Shown here: positions 10,452 through 18,485 of the stretch, in pieces | Position numbering within the stretch: position 1 is the first letter of the stretch | How the letters are laid out: each line of letters begins with the position of its first letter | Translations under genes and position numbers: made by a program | Assembly: GCF_024298965.1 (NCBI RefSeq) | Contig: NZ_CP085193.1 | Location: 2,294,001-2,358,000, forward strand | DNA: 64,000 nucleotides | Source of the DNA: Streptomyces rapamycinicus NRRL 5491 | Lineage (GTDB): Bacteria > Actinomycetota > Actinomycetes > Streptomycetales > Streptomycetaceae | Direction: 5' to 3' | Notes under the pieces: generated by a model | Seen by the model: only the letters and a program-made list of their open reading frames with translations | What the model was told of the DNA's origin: nothing | Databases searched by the model: none

Positions 10452-10480
10452 AAGCTAGCCGTGCCCCATGCGGCCGTCAA
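10452..10480 (-). promoter_or_regulatory. Promoter of rhaTPQSM
   Basis: On the minus strand, -35 TTGACG (10480-10475), a 17-bp spacer and -10 TAGCTT (10457-10452). The hexamers fit the vegetative sigma-HrdB pattern. The operator lies just downstream. It is divergent from the GH78 promoter in the same intergenic region. Confidence 0.65.
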
Positions 10481-10520
10481 GGGGGTGTGCACGGGATATA
10501 GGTACATCGTTCGAGCCCTC

Positions 10521-10550
10521 TTGACGCACCCCGAGCCCCGGCCCTACGGT
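10521..10550 (+). promoter_or_regulatory. Promoter of the GH78 rhamnosidase gene
   Basis: -35 TTGACG (10521-10526), an 18-bp spacer and -10 TACGGT (10545-10550). The -35 is identical to those of rhaT and rhaI. The operator repeats start 15 bp downstream. Confidence 0.6.
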
Positions 10551-10564
10551 CCAGGCGCCTTGGG

Positions 10565-10593
10565 TTGAATCGTTTTCATCGATCGTTTTCATC
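10565..10593. promoter_or_regulatory. Operator region of the GH78 gene (tandem half-site repeat)
   Basis: TTGAATCGTTTTCATC followed directly by GATCGTTTTCATC: the word ATCGTTTTCATC is repeated 14 bp apart. The first copy resembles the TGAATCGTTTCA site of rhaI with one extra T, which breaks the exact dyad. It lies between the promoter and the ribosome-binding site of the GH78 gene. Confidence 0.55.
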
Positions 10594-10621
10594 CAGCCGT
10601 CCCCGGCCCTGGAGGAAGCTC

Positions 10622-13600
10622 GTGATCAGCAGACGCCACCTGCTCGCCACCACCGCTGCCACCGGTACGGCCCTCACGGGTCTGCCCGCCCTCACCCCGT
10701 CCGCCGCCGCCGAGGACCGCCCCGGCGCGGGGCTGTGGGTCCGGAGCACCACGGTGGAGTACGCGTCCCACCCGCTCGGCCTCGACACCGCCCGCCCCCG
10801 GCTGAGCTGGATCCTCGACTCGGACGCCCGCGACCAGTTCCAGAGCGCGTACCACATCCGGGTCGCCACCTCCCCCGACCGGCTCGGCGAGCCGGACGTC
10901 TGGGACAGCGGCAAGACGACATCGCGCCAGTCGGTCCTGGTCCCCTACGACGGCCCGGCCCCGCGCCCGCGCACCCGCTACCACTGGTCGGTGCGGGTCT
11001 GGGACGGCCACGGCCGCCCCTCCCCGTGGTCCGCCCCCGCCTGGTGGGAGACCGGGCTGCTGAACTCCGGTCAGTGGCAGGCCCGTTGGATCGCCGCGCC
11101 CGCCGCGCTGACCGCGCCCCCGGCCCTGGAGGGCGCCTCCTGGATCTGGTTCCCCGAGGGGGATCCGGCCACCGAGGCCCCGGCGGCCACCCGGTGGTTC
11201 CGTGCCTCCGTCCGCGCCCCGGGCAGCGTCCGCCGCGCCCGGCTGGTGGTGGCGGCCGACGACGGTTTCACCGCCCATGTGAACGGCACCGAGGTCGCCG
11301 CCCGCGAGGCAGTGGGCGCCCTCAAGGCGTGGAGCCATCCGGCCACCGTCGACGTGACCGAATTCCTCGACGAGGGCGCCGCCACCCTCGCCATCGCGGC
11401 CACCAACGCCGAGAAGGGCCCGGCGGGGCTGCTCGCCACCCTGGAGCTCACCACCGAGGACGGCACCACCCACCACCACACGGACGCCACCTGGCGCACG
11501 ACCGACACCGACCCCCCCGCCGCCTGGGCGGACCCGGACTACGACGACAGCGGATGGACCACCGCCAAGAAGCTGGCGGCCTGGGGCGGCGGCCCCTGGG
11601 GCAAGGTGCTTCCCCTCCAGTCCCCCGCCCAGCTGCGCCGCACCTTCCGGCTCACCAAGCCCGTGGCGCGCGCCCGGCTCCACTCCACGGCCCTGGGCCT
11701 CTACGAAGCCCACCTCAACGGCGTCCGCGTCGGCCGCGACCAGCTCGCCCCCGGCTGGACCGACTACCGCAAGCGCGTGGCGTACCAGACCTACGACGTC
11801 ACCGACGCCCTCCGCCGGGGGACGAACGCCCTCGGCATGACCCTCGCACCCGGCTGGTACGCCGGGAACATCGCCTGGTTCGGCCAGACCCAGTACGGCG
11901 ACCACCCCGCCCTGCTCGCCCAGCTGGAGGTCACGTACACCGACGGCAGCACCGAGCGCATCACCACCGACCAGCAGTGGCGCGCGGCCACCGGTCCGCT
12001 GCTCACCGCCGACCTGCTGATGGGCGAGGAGTACGACGCCCGCGCGGAGACCCCCGGCTGGACCTCACCGGGCTTCGACGACACCGGCTGGCAGCCCGCC
12101 GTCACGGCCTCGGACATCACGGCCGAGGTGGTGGCCCAGACCGACGCCCCGACCCGGGTGGAACGCGAGATCAAGCCCGTCAAGGTCACCGAACCCGCCC
12201 CCGGTGTCCACCTCTTCGACCTGGGCCAGAACATGGTCGGCAGCGTCCGCCTCACCGTCTCCGGCCCGGCAGGCCATAAGATCCGGATCCGCCACGCCGA
12301 GGTACTCAACCCGGACGGCACCGCCTATACGGCCAATCTGCGCACCGCCCGCCCGGTCGACACCTACACCCTCAAGGGCGGCGGCCGGGAGACCTACGAG
12401 CCGCGCTTCACCTTCCACGGCTTCCGCTACGTCGAGGTCACGGGCTACCCCGGAACGCCCTCCCCCGACGCGATCACCGGCCGGGTGATGCACACCGCCG
12501 CCCCGTTCACCCTGTCCTTCCACACCGACTCGGCGATGCTCAACCAGCTGCACTCCAACATCACCTGGGGGCTGCGCGGCAACTTCCTCTCCATCCCCAC
12601 CGACACCCCGGCGCGGGACGAGCGGCTCGGCTGGACCGGCGACATCAACGTGTTCTCCAGCACCGCCGCGTACACCATGGAGTCCGCCCGCTTCCTCACC
12701 AAGTGGCTCCAGGACCTGCGCGACGGCCAGACCGACGAGGGCTCCTTCCCCGATGTGGCGCCCCACCTCGGCGACGTCGGCAACGGCGTGGCGGGCTGGG
12801 GCGACGCCGGGGTGACCGTGCCCTGGAACCTCTACCAGGCGTACGGCGACACCCGGGTACTGCGCGAGAACTGGCCGGCCATGCGGCGCTGGATCACCTA
12901 CCTGGAACAGCACAGCACCGATCTGCTGCGGCCCGCCGAGGGCTACGGCGACTGGCTCAGCGTCGAGGCGGACACCCCCAAGGACGTCATCGCCACCGCG
13001 TACTTCGCCCACGCCACCGACCTCGTCGCCCGCACCGCACACGTCCTGGGCGAGGACCCGGCCCCGTACGAAGACCTCCTGACCCGTATCAAGGCGGCCT
13101 TCAACCGCGCGTACGTCTCCGCCGACGGCCGGATCAAGGGCGACACCCAGACCGCGTACGTCCTGGCGCTCTCCATGGACCTGCTCCCGGCCGGCCTCCG
13201 CACACCCGCGGCCGATCGCCTCGTCGCCCTCGTCAAGGACCGCGACTGGCATCTGTCCACCGGATTCCTCGGCACCCCGCGGCTGCTCCCGACCCTCACC
13301 GAGACCGGCCACACCGACGTCGCGTACCGCCTGCTCCACCAGCGCACGTTCCCGTCCTGGGGCTACCAGATCGACCGGGGCGCGACCACGATGTGGGAGC
13401 GCTGGGACTCGATCAAACCGGACGGGAGCTTCCAGGACGTCGGGATGAACTCGTTCAACCACTACGCCTACGGCTCGGTCGGCGAGTGGATGTACCAGAA
13501 CATCACCGGGATCGCCCCCGCCGCCCCCGGCTTCCGCGAGATCCTCATCCGGCCCCGCCCCGGTGGCGAGGTGCGCTCCGCCGAGGGCCGCTACGACTCC

Positions 13601-13822
13601 CTATACGGCCCGGTCACCACCCGCTGGTCGCAGGGCGAGGACTTCACCCTCACGGTGTCCATCCCCGTCAACACCACGGCCCAGATCTGGGTCCCGGCAC
13701 ACCGCGCGGCGGACGTCACCGCTCGCGGCGCCCGCCCGCTGCGCATGGCGGACGGCTGCGCGGTGTTCGCCGTGGGGTCGGGGACCCACCACTTCTTGAC
13801 GCGTGGCCGACCGCGCGGCTAG
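10622..13822 (+). CDS. Secreted alpha-L-rhamnosidase, GH78 with CBM67
   Basis: A 1066-residue enzyme that releases terminal alpha-L-rhamnose from glycans. The GTG at 10622 is preceded by GGAGGAA and starts a twin-arginine type signal (SRRHLLATT, then an alanine-rich stretch); an upstream ATG at 10565 falls inside the operator and is rejected. Order of domains: fibronectin-like N-domain (VEYASHPLGLDTARPRLSW), an inserted CBM67 (about residues 160-295, ADDGFTAHVNG), jelly-roll domains, (alpha/alpha)6 barrel, C-terminal beta domain. Glu667 in DERLGW and Glu926 in MWERWD match the acid and base; their spacing of 259 equals Glu636/Glu895 of S. avermitilis SaRha78A. Its stop lies inside the rhaI promoter. 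Confidence 0.95.
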   Translation: MISRRHLLATTAATGTALTGLPALTPSAAAEDRPGAGLWVRSTTVEYASHPLGLDTARPRLSWILDSDARDQFQSAYHIRVATSPDRLGEPDVWDSGKTTSRQSVLVPYDGPAPRPRTRYHWSVRVWDGHGRPSPWSAPAWWETGLLNSGQWQARWIAAPAALTAPPALEGASWIWFPEGDPATEAPAATRWFRASVRAPGSVRRARLVVAADDGFTAHVNGTEVAAREAVGALKAWSHPATVDVTEFLDEGAATLAIAATNAEKGPAGLLATLELTTEDGTTHHHTDATWRTTDTDPPAAWADPDYDDSGWTTAKKLAAWGGGPWGKVLPLQSPAQLRRTFRLTKPVARARLHSTALGLYEAHLNGVRVGRDQLAPGWTDYRKRVAYQTYDVTDALRRGTNALGMTLAPGWYAGNIAWFGQTQYGDHPALLAQLEVTYTDGSTERITTDQQWRAATGPLLTADLLMGEEYDARAETPGWTSPGFDDTGWQPAVTASDITAEVVAQTDAPTRVEREIKPVKVTEPAPGVHLFDLGQNMVGSVRLTVSGPAGHKIRIRHAEVLNPDGTAYTANLRTARPVDTYTLKGGGRETYEPRFTFHGFRYVEVTGYPGTPSPDAITGRVMHTAAPFTLSFHTDSAMLNQLHSNITWGLRGNFLSIPTDTPARDERLGWTGDINVFSSTAAYTMESARFLTKWLQDLRDGQTDEGSFPDVAPHLGDVGNGVAGWGDAGVTVPWNLYQAYGDTRVLRENWPAMRRWITYLEQHSTDLLRPAEGYGDWLSVEADTPKDVIATAYFAHATDLVARTAHVLGEDPAPYEDLLTRIKAAFNRAYVSADGRIKGDTQTAYVLALSMDLLPAGLRTPAADRLVALVKDRDWHLSTGFLGTPRLLPTLTETGHTDVAYRLLHQRTFPSWGYQIDRGATTMWERWDSIKPDGSFQDVGMNSFNHYAYGSVGEWMYQNITGIAPAAPGFREILIRPRPGGEVRSAEGRYDSLYGPVTTRWSQGEDFTLTVSIPVNTTAQIWVPAHRAADVTARGARPLRMADGCAVFAVGSGTHHFLTRGRPRG

Positions 13823-13825
13823 GTT
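13796..13825 (+). promoter_or_regulatory. Promoter of rhaI, overlapping the end of the GH78 gene
   Basis: -35 TTGACG (13796-13801), an 18-bp spacer and -10 TAGGTT (13820-13825). The stop codon TAG of the GH78 gene is the first half of the -10 hexamer. rhaI can therefore be expressed without reading through the 3.2-kb rhamnosidase gene. Confidence 0.6.
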
Positions 13826-13828
13826 TCT

Positions 13829-13840
13829 TGAATCGTTTCA
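13829..13840. promoter_or_regulatory. LacI-type operator of rhaI
   Basis: TGAATCGTTTCA, an imperfect 12-bp palindrome with the central CG usual for LacI-family sites. It lies 3 bp after the -10 hexamer and just before the GAAGGAG ribosome-binding site of rhaI. Confidence 0.7.
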
Positions 13841-13852
13841 TGAAGGAGATTC

Positions 13853-15013
13853 ATGTCTGACGTTCCAGCCGTGAAGGCGGCCCTCAAGAGCCAGGCGGTC
13901 GAGACGCCGTCATGGGCGTACGGCAACTCCGGAACCCGCTTCAAGGTCTTCGCCCAGCCCGGTGTCCCGCGCACCCCCCAGGAGAAGCTGGACGACGCCG
14001 CCCAGGTGCACGCCGCCACCGGGGTCGCCCCCACGGTCGCCCTGCACATCCCCTGGGACAGGGTCGAGGACTACGGGGCGCTCGCCAAGTACGCGGGGGA
14101 ACGCGGCCTGAAGCTGGGCGCCATCAACTCCAACGTCTTCCAGGACGACGACTACAAGCTGGGCTCGGTCACCCACCCCGACCCGGCGGTCCGCCGCAAG
14201 GCGCTGGGCCACCTCCTGGAGTGCGTCGACATCATGGACGCCACGGGCTCCCGCGACCTCAAGCTCTGGTTCTCCGACGGCACCAACTACCCCGGCCAGG
14301 ACGACATCGCGGCCCGCCAGGACCGCCTCGCCGAGGCGCTGAGCGCGGTCTACGAGCGCCTCGGCGAGGACCAGCGGATGCTGCTGGAGTACAAGTTCTT
14401 CGAGCCCGCCTTCTACACCACGGACGTCCCGGACTGGGGCACCGCCTACGCCCACTGCCTCAAGCTGGGCCCCAGGGCCCAGGTCTGCGTGGACACCGGC
14501 CACCACGCGCCCGGCACCAACATCGAGTTCATCGTCGCCCTCCTGCTGCGCGAGAGGAAGCTCGGCGCCTTCGACTTCAACTCCCGCTTCTACGCGGACG
14601 ACGACCTCATGGTCGGCGCCGCCGACCCCTTCCAGCTCTTCCGGATCATGTACGAGGTGGTCCGGGGCGGCGGGCTGACCTCGGGGGTCGCCTTCATGCT
14701 CGACCAGTGCCACAACATCGAGCCCAAGATCCCGGCGATCATCCGCTCCGTGATGAACGTCCAGGAGGCCACGGCCAAGGCCCTCCTGGTCGACCGCGAC
14801 GCCCTCGCCACGGCCCAGCGCGAGGGCGACGTACTCGGCGCCAACGCGGTGCTGATGGACGCGTACAACACCGACGTACGGCCGCTGCTGGCCGAGGTCC
14901 GGGAGGAGTCGGGCATCGCCCCGGACCCGATGGCGGCGTACCGGGCCTCGGGGTGGGCGGAGCGGATCGTCGCGGAGCGGGTGGGGGGAGAGCAGGCGGG
15001 GTGGGGTGCGTAA
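13853..15013 (+). CDS. rhaI: L-rhamnose isomerase (RhaI type)
   Basis: A 386-residue cytoplasmic isomerase that converts L-rhamnose to L-rhamnulose. It belongs to the xylose-isomerase-like TIM barrel RhaI type (as in Pseudomonas stutzeri and Rhizobium), not the E. coli RhaA type. Metal and substrate segments are present: ESN-like [57 protein letters not shown] and [16 protein letters not shown], supplying the Glu, Asp, His, Asp ligands. The ATG has a strong GAAGGAG. It has its own promoter and operator. It was probably once followed directly by rhaEW; two mobile elements now separate them by 3.5 kb. Confidence 0.95.
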   Translation: MSDVPAVKAALKSQAVETPSWAYGNSGTRFKVFAQPGVPRTPQEKLDDAAQVHAATGVAPTVALHIPWDRVEDYGALAKYAGERGLKLGAINSNVFQDDDYKLGSVTHPDPAVRRKALGHLLECVDIMDATGSRDLKLWFSDGTNYPGQDDIAARQDRLAEALSAVYERLGEDQRMLLEYKFFEPAFYTTDVPDWGTAYAHCLKLGPRAQVCVDTGHHAPGTNIEFIVALLLRERKLGAFDFNSRFYADDDLMVGAADPFQLFRIMYEVVRGGGLTSGVAFMLDQCHNIEPKIPAIIRSVMNVQEATAKALLVDRDALATAQREGDVLGANAVLMDAYNTDVRPLLAEVREESGIAPDPMAAYRASGWAERIVAERVGGEQAGWGA

Positions 15014-15044
15014 CGCCTGCGGCGTGGCACCCCCGCCGCTTCCC

Positions 15045-15075
15045 GGCCCGGGGGCAAGTCCCCTGCCCCGGGGCC
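15045..15075 (+). terminator. Hairpin after rhaI
   Basis: GGCCCGGGGGCA, a 7-nt loop, TGCCCCGGGGCC: twelve-base arms with a single mismatch, 31 bp after the rhaI stop. There is no U tract, as is usual in Streptomyces. If it works, rhaEW-rhaB-lutABC need another promoter. Confidence 0.5.
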
Positions 15076-15272
15076 CGGCGGCCCTCGCGCGGAAGTGCCG
15101 GGCGAACCGACACCGGTCAGCTCTGTGCCAACCCACGGCGGCAGCCGTCGGGAGCCCCGCATGCGGAACGAGTGGACGACTCCGGCCGCGGAAACCCACT
15201 GAAACAGGTCCGCGCGACACGCAGAGGACGACTATCGGGTAGGCGGGCCGGTTCTCCCGGCCCGCCCCCCAC

Positions 15273-15304
15273 ACCACCGGACATGCGGGCCCGCATCCGG
15301 CGGT
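15273..15304 (-). ncRNA. Group II intron domain V
   Basis: Reads ACCGCCGGATGCGGGCCCGC and onward on the minus strand. It folds as a 9-bp lower stem (one G-U pair), a 2-nt TG bulge on the 3' side and an upper stem TGCG/CGCA. That is the standard domain V shape, with CGC at the catalytic triad position. The loop GGCC differs from the common GNRA loop. Confidence 0.75.
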
Positions 15305-15318
15305 TCGTCCAGTTGATC

Positions 15319-16743
15319 TCAGGAGGTGATGTGATGACGCGAGCGGGACCACGAGTCGGTGAACGATCTGTAGCCTCTGCTCGCCCAGTAGGTGCTGTTC
15401 ATGGCGATCGAGACCGAGTGCGAGCGGGACTGGCGCCAGTATCGCTTGCGCGAGATGACGACCTCTCCCCGATCGACGGTCCGTTCTGGGTCGTAGCCCA
15501 GCTTCCGGAGCATGTGGCGTTTACGTTCGTACGTCTTCCACTGCACCATCTGCGCCTGCCGCAACCTGCGGCGCGTCCATTCGTCGATCTCGCGGAAGAC
15601 CCTTCCGGACTCCGCGAGGCCGAAGTAGGCCACCCACCCGGTCGTAAACCGGTTGAGCTTGTCCAGCCTGTGATCCATGGACACACCCCACGTCCGGGAG
15701 GTGTAGCGCCGGACCGTGCTCTTCAGGCGTTTGACCGCCTTCCCAGCGACCCGGATCTTCACCTGTCCCTTGGTGAGGTAGTAGCCGAACCCGAGGAGAG
15801 ACGTCCACCAGATGGGGCACGCCTTGGACTTCTCCTTGTTCACCTTCAGCTTCAGGGTCTTCTCGATGAAGCCCGTGACCGAGGCGAGGGTCCGTTCCGC
15901 CGCTCGCTTGGAGCGGACGAAGATCATTGCATCGTCCGCGTACCGCACGAACCGGTGTCCACGCTTGAAGAGTTCACGGTCGAGGTCATCCAACATGATG
16001 TTGGAAAGCAGCGGGGAAAGAGGCGAACCCTGAGGTGTTCCTTCCCCGGAGCTAATGACCACCCCTTCGGCCATGATTCCGGCCTCCAGGTATCGGCGAA
16101 TCAGCTTCAGGACCTTCTTGTCCTTCACCCGGCGGGCCACCCGCGCCATGAGCGCATCGTGGTTCACCCGGTCGAAGAACTTGTCAAGATCCAGATCCAC
16201 AGCCCATCGGTTTCCATCCTGAACAGCTCGGCGGCCAGCCCTCACGGCCTGGTGAGCCGAGCGCCCCGGACGGAACCCGAACGACGACCCCGAGAAATGG
16301 GGGTCGAATACGGGCACCAGAACCTGGGCAATAGCCTGCTGGATCAGCCGATCCAGCACACCCGGAACACCCAGCATCCGCTCCCCGCCATTCGGCTTAG
16401 GGATAGTCACCCGACGCACGGGAGCGGGCCTGTATGTTCCCACGTCGAGCTCAGCCCATACCCTGGGCCAGTTCTGGGCGATCCACGGCCGCAATTGCTC
16501 CGTGGTCATCCCATCGACGCCGGGGGCTCCCCGGTTCGTCTCGACGCGCCTGAGCGCCGCGAGCAAGTTCTCCTTCGAGAACAGCACTTCCCAGAGGGAC
16601 GGCTCGCGGTGATCTTCGGTCCGGTGCCGCGCCGCCAAGTCGCTGCGCTCCACAGGCGGGACGGCCGTATGCACCGGCGCCATCACCTGTGGATCTGCCG
16701 TAGCAGGCTTGCAGCGGTCATTGCGGCCTGGGCGAGCAGACAC
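15319..16743 (-). CDS. ltrA: Group II intron reverse transcriptase/maturase
   Basis: A 474-residue intron-encoded protein. The GTG start is preceded by GGGGGAAGG. Reverse transcriptase blocks run from about residue 50 to 330: RGAPGVDGM (block 0/1), FGFRPGRSAHQAV (RT2a/3), DLDLDKFFDRVNHD (RT3), GTPQGSPLSPLLSNI (RT4) and YADD at 268-271 (RT5 active site). A maturase/thumb (X) region follows, FTTGWVAYFGLAES and later. There is no HNH endonuclease domain, as in class C introns, which insert mainly into single-stranded or hairpin-adjacent sites. The ORF appears intact, so splicing and mobility are plausible. Confidence 0.93.
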   Translation of the reverse strand: MSARPGRNDRCKPATADPQVMAPVHTAVPPVERSDLAARHRTEDHREPSLWEVLFSKENLLAALRRVETNRGAPGVDGMTTEQLRPWIAQNWPRVWAELDVGTYRPAPVRRVTIPKPNGGERMLGVPGVLDRLIQQAIAQVLVPVFDPHFSGSSFGFRPGRSAHQAVRAGRRAVQDGNRWAVDLDLDKFFDRVNHDALMARVARRVKDKKVLKLIRRYLEAGIMAEGVVISSGEGTPQGSPLSPLLSNIMLDDLDRELFKRGHRFVRYADDAMIFVRSKRAAERTLASVTGFIEKTLKLKVNKEKSKACPIWWTSLLGFGYYLTKGQVKIRVAGKAVKRLKSTVRRYTSRTWGVSMDHRLDKLNRFTTGWVAYFGLAESGRVFREIDEWTRRRLRQAQMVQWKTYERKRHMLRKLGYDPERTVDRGEVVISRKRYWRQSRSHSVSIAMNSTYWASRGYRSFTDSWSRSRHHITS

Positions 16744-17183
16744 CCTTCCCCCGATCCACTAAACGTTCAGTCCTTCCCGAGCCCTTGTCGGCCTGCTGCC
16801 TACCCGCTCGGTACTATGACCTCTGCTGACTTCTGCCCGGCAAATCAGCGGGATTGCTCCCGACGATCGTCACGATCTCCGCCATCACACGGTTACAGGT
16901 GACACCCGGACAGATCTCCCCGAATAAAGACGACAACTTTCCCCGGATGCCCGCCGCATATACCCCGCGCCATTCTTGGTGAGAACGGGCATCGACGTCA
17001 TCAGCCGCCTTACCCTGGACACGTGGCCTCCAATGCGATTCTTGTACATCGGTACCCGGTTTTGCCTTCGGCTTCCTTCCCACCCCTCCTCACGGAGACG
17101 CAGTTGCCGTTCGGCTATCGAGTTAGTCTCACCTCTGCTCGTAGGGACTTTCACCCATAAGCTGCCGCCCGCGTCGGGCGTAC

Positions 17184-17330
17184 TGACTTCCTCCCCCGCC
17201 TAACGGCGGAGGATTCCAGCGGTCGCCCGCTGGGTTTCCTGCTTCACCGACGACCGCCCCGTCCGGGAGGACTCCCGTTGAGGTCTTACACCGTCTCCAC
17301 AGGCAGACGCCGCCAGCCCGGCGGCCAGGA
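17184..17330 (-). ncRNA. Predicted omega/reRNA scaffold of the TnpB element
   Basis: In active TnpB systems a guide RNA covers the 3' end of tnpB and the right element end, with the guide taken from the flanking sequence. The matching region here is the last ~130 bp of tnpB plus the right-end hairpin. Transcription and ends cannot be seen in sequence; the call rests on position only. Confidence 0.35.
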
Positions 17331-18327
17331 TGTTGCGTGCCGCGTTCACGTCGCGGTCATGCACGGCGCCGCAGTCGCACGTCCACTCGCGGACGTTCAA
17401 CGGCAGCTTCTCGCGGACCGTGCCGCAGTTCCCGCACAGCTTGCTGGACGGGAACCAGCGGTCGATCACGACGAGCTCGCGCCCGTACCAGGCGCACTTG
17501 TACTCCAGCATCATGCGCAGGTTCGCCCATGCCGCGTCCGAGATGGCGCGCGCGAGGCGGCTGTTCTTCAGCAGGTTGCGGACAGTCAGGTCCTCAATCA
17601 CGACCGTTTGGTTCTCACGGACGAGACGAGTGGTCAGCTTGTGAAGGGAGTCCCGGCGCCGGTCGGCGATGCGGGCGTGGACGCGGGCCACCTTCACCCG
17701 GGCCCTGGCCCGGTTGGCGATCTTCTCCCCGGTGGACAGGGTCACCAGAGAGGTGATCCCGGCGTCCAGGCCGACCGCCGCACTCGTGGCGGGGGCAGGG
17801 GCGATGGTGTCCTCGACGAGCAGGGAGACGAACCAGCGGCCTGCCCTGTCGCGGGACACGGTCACCGTCGTCGGCTCCGCACCCTCCGGCAGGGGGCGCG
17901 ACCAGCGAATGTCCAGCGACCCGGCCATCTTCGCCAGAGTCAGTGTTCCGTCGCGCCATGTGAAGGCGCTGCGGGTGTACTCGGCCGACGCCCGGGACTG
18001 CTTCCGGCTCTTGTACCGGGGGTACCTGGCCCGCTTGGCGAAGAAGTTCCCGAACGCCGTCTGAAGATGGCGCAGCGCCTGCTGGAGCGGGACGGAGGAC
18101 ACCTCGCACAGGAAGGCGAGTTCCTCGGTCTTCTTCCACTCCGTCAGCGCGGCGGAGGACTGCACGTAGGAGATGCGGCGCTGCTCGCCGTACCAGGCTC
18201 GCGTGCGCTCCTCCAGCGCCTTGTTGTACACGAGGCGGACGCAGCCGAACGTGCGGGACAGCTCCGCTGCCTGCTCGTCCGTGGGGTAAAAGCGGTACTT
18301 GAACGCCCGCTTGACCTGCCGCGCCAC
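17200..18327 (-). CDS. tnpB: TnpB RNA-guided nuclease homologue, shortened
   Basis: A 375-residue OrfB/TnpB protein with a GTG start. It has the N-terminal helix-turn-helix-like KRAFKYRFYPT and WED/REC regions. RuvC residues are present: Asp188 (GLDAGITSL), Glu245 (VIEDLTV) and the Asp pair at 324/326 (HDRDVNAARN). The zinc ribbon has Cys298/Cys301 and Cys317/Cys319. The interval from the first Asp to Glu is 57 residues, against 87 in ISDra2 TnpB as I recall it. The frame passes straight from GEKIAN to RARARVKVARVHARIA, so about 30 residues of the helical segment seem missing. The catalytic set is complete, but activity is doubtful. Confidence 0.88.
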   Translation of the reverse strand: MARQVKRAFKYRFYPTDEQAAELSRTFGCVRLVYNKALEERTRAWYGEQRRISYVQSSAALTEWKKTEELAFLCEVSSVPLQQALRHLQTAFGNFFAKRARYPRYKSRKQSRASAEYTRSAFTWRDGTLTLAKMAGSLDIRWSRPLPEGAEPTTVTVSRDRAGRWFVSLLVEDTIAPAPATSAAVGLDAGITSLVTLSTGEKIANRARARVKVARVHARIADRRRDSLHKLTTRLVRENQTVVIEDLTVRNLLKNSRLARAISDAAWANLRMMLEYKCAWYGRELVVIDRWFPSSKLCGNCGTVREKLPLNVREWTCDCGAVHDRDVNAARNILAAGLAASACGDGVRPQRESSRTGRSSVKQETQRATAGILRR

Positions 18328-18473
18328 ACCTCACATTTTATCATCTCCAGTGTGAGCGGCAGCTGTCGACCGGTGGCTGGTCTACGTCGGATCGCTCTGA
18401 CGCCCCTTCGGCTTTTCCCGCCCCGCTCCGTAGGAGTCCGTTTCCTCCCCGGCCTGAAGGCCGGGGTAACCAC

Positions 18474-18480
18474 GGAGGAA
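18474..18480 (+). promoter_or_regulatory. rhaEW: Ribosome-binding site of rhaEW at the edge of the TnpB element
   Basis: GGAGGAA, with 5 nt before the ATG at 18486. It directly adjoins the left-end hairpin of the TnpB element (18447-18466), so the element either stopped just short of the site or supplied it. Confidence 0.6.
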
Positions 18481-18485
18481 TCCTG

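Larger units (their letters stand above)
15234..17183 (-). mobile_element. Group II intron, about 1.95 kb, features of class C
   Basis: On the minus strand the element runs from a 5' end read as GTACGCCCGACG at 17183, through GGGTGAAAGTCCC and long structured sequence (domains I-IV), the reverse transcriptase ORF (15319-16743), a domain V at 15304-15273 and a domain VI hairpin at 15266-15242, to a 3' end CCCGAT at 15234. Domain V has CGC in place of the usual AGC triad, and the insertion is just 3' of a stem-loop in the same orientation. Both are traits of class C introns. The 5' end is placed by pattern and could be off by a few bases. The stretch 16744-17183 has no protein gene; it is ribozyme sequence. 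Confidence 0.8.
17184..18475 (-). mobile_element. IS200/IS605-family element with tnpB only
   Basis: The element holds one gene, tnpB, and no tnpA. The end upstream of tnpB (left end) carries a perfect hairpin CCCCGGCC-TGAA-GGCCGGGG at 18447-18466. The end downstream of tnpB carries CCGCC-TAAC-GGCGG at 17196-17209 inside a longer CCTCC..GGAGG stem. The tnpB stop codon (17202-17200) lies in that hairpin. Subterminal imperfect hairpins without target duplication fit this family. The outer ends are estimated: the right end is taken to finish with GAGGAAGTCA, directly against the group II intron. Confidence 0.75.

Noticed and set aside
10565..10621. Upstream ATG as start of the GH78 protein
   Set aside because: It lies inside the operator repeat and lacks a ribosome-binding site, while the GTG at 10622 has GGAGGAA and begins the signal peptide.
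13912..16902. Very long plus-strand frame across rhaI and the intron
   Set aside because: Arg/Pro-rich shadow through rhaI in another frame that then runs antisense through the intron; no protein domain.
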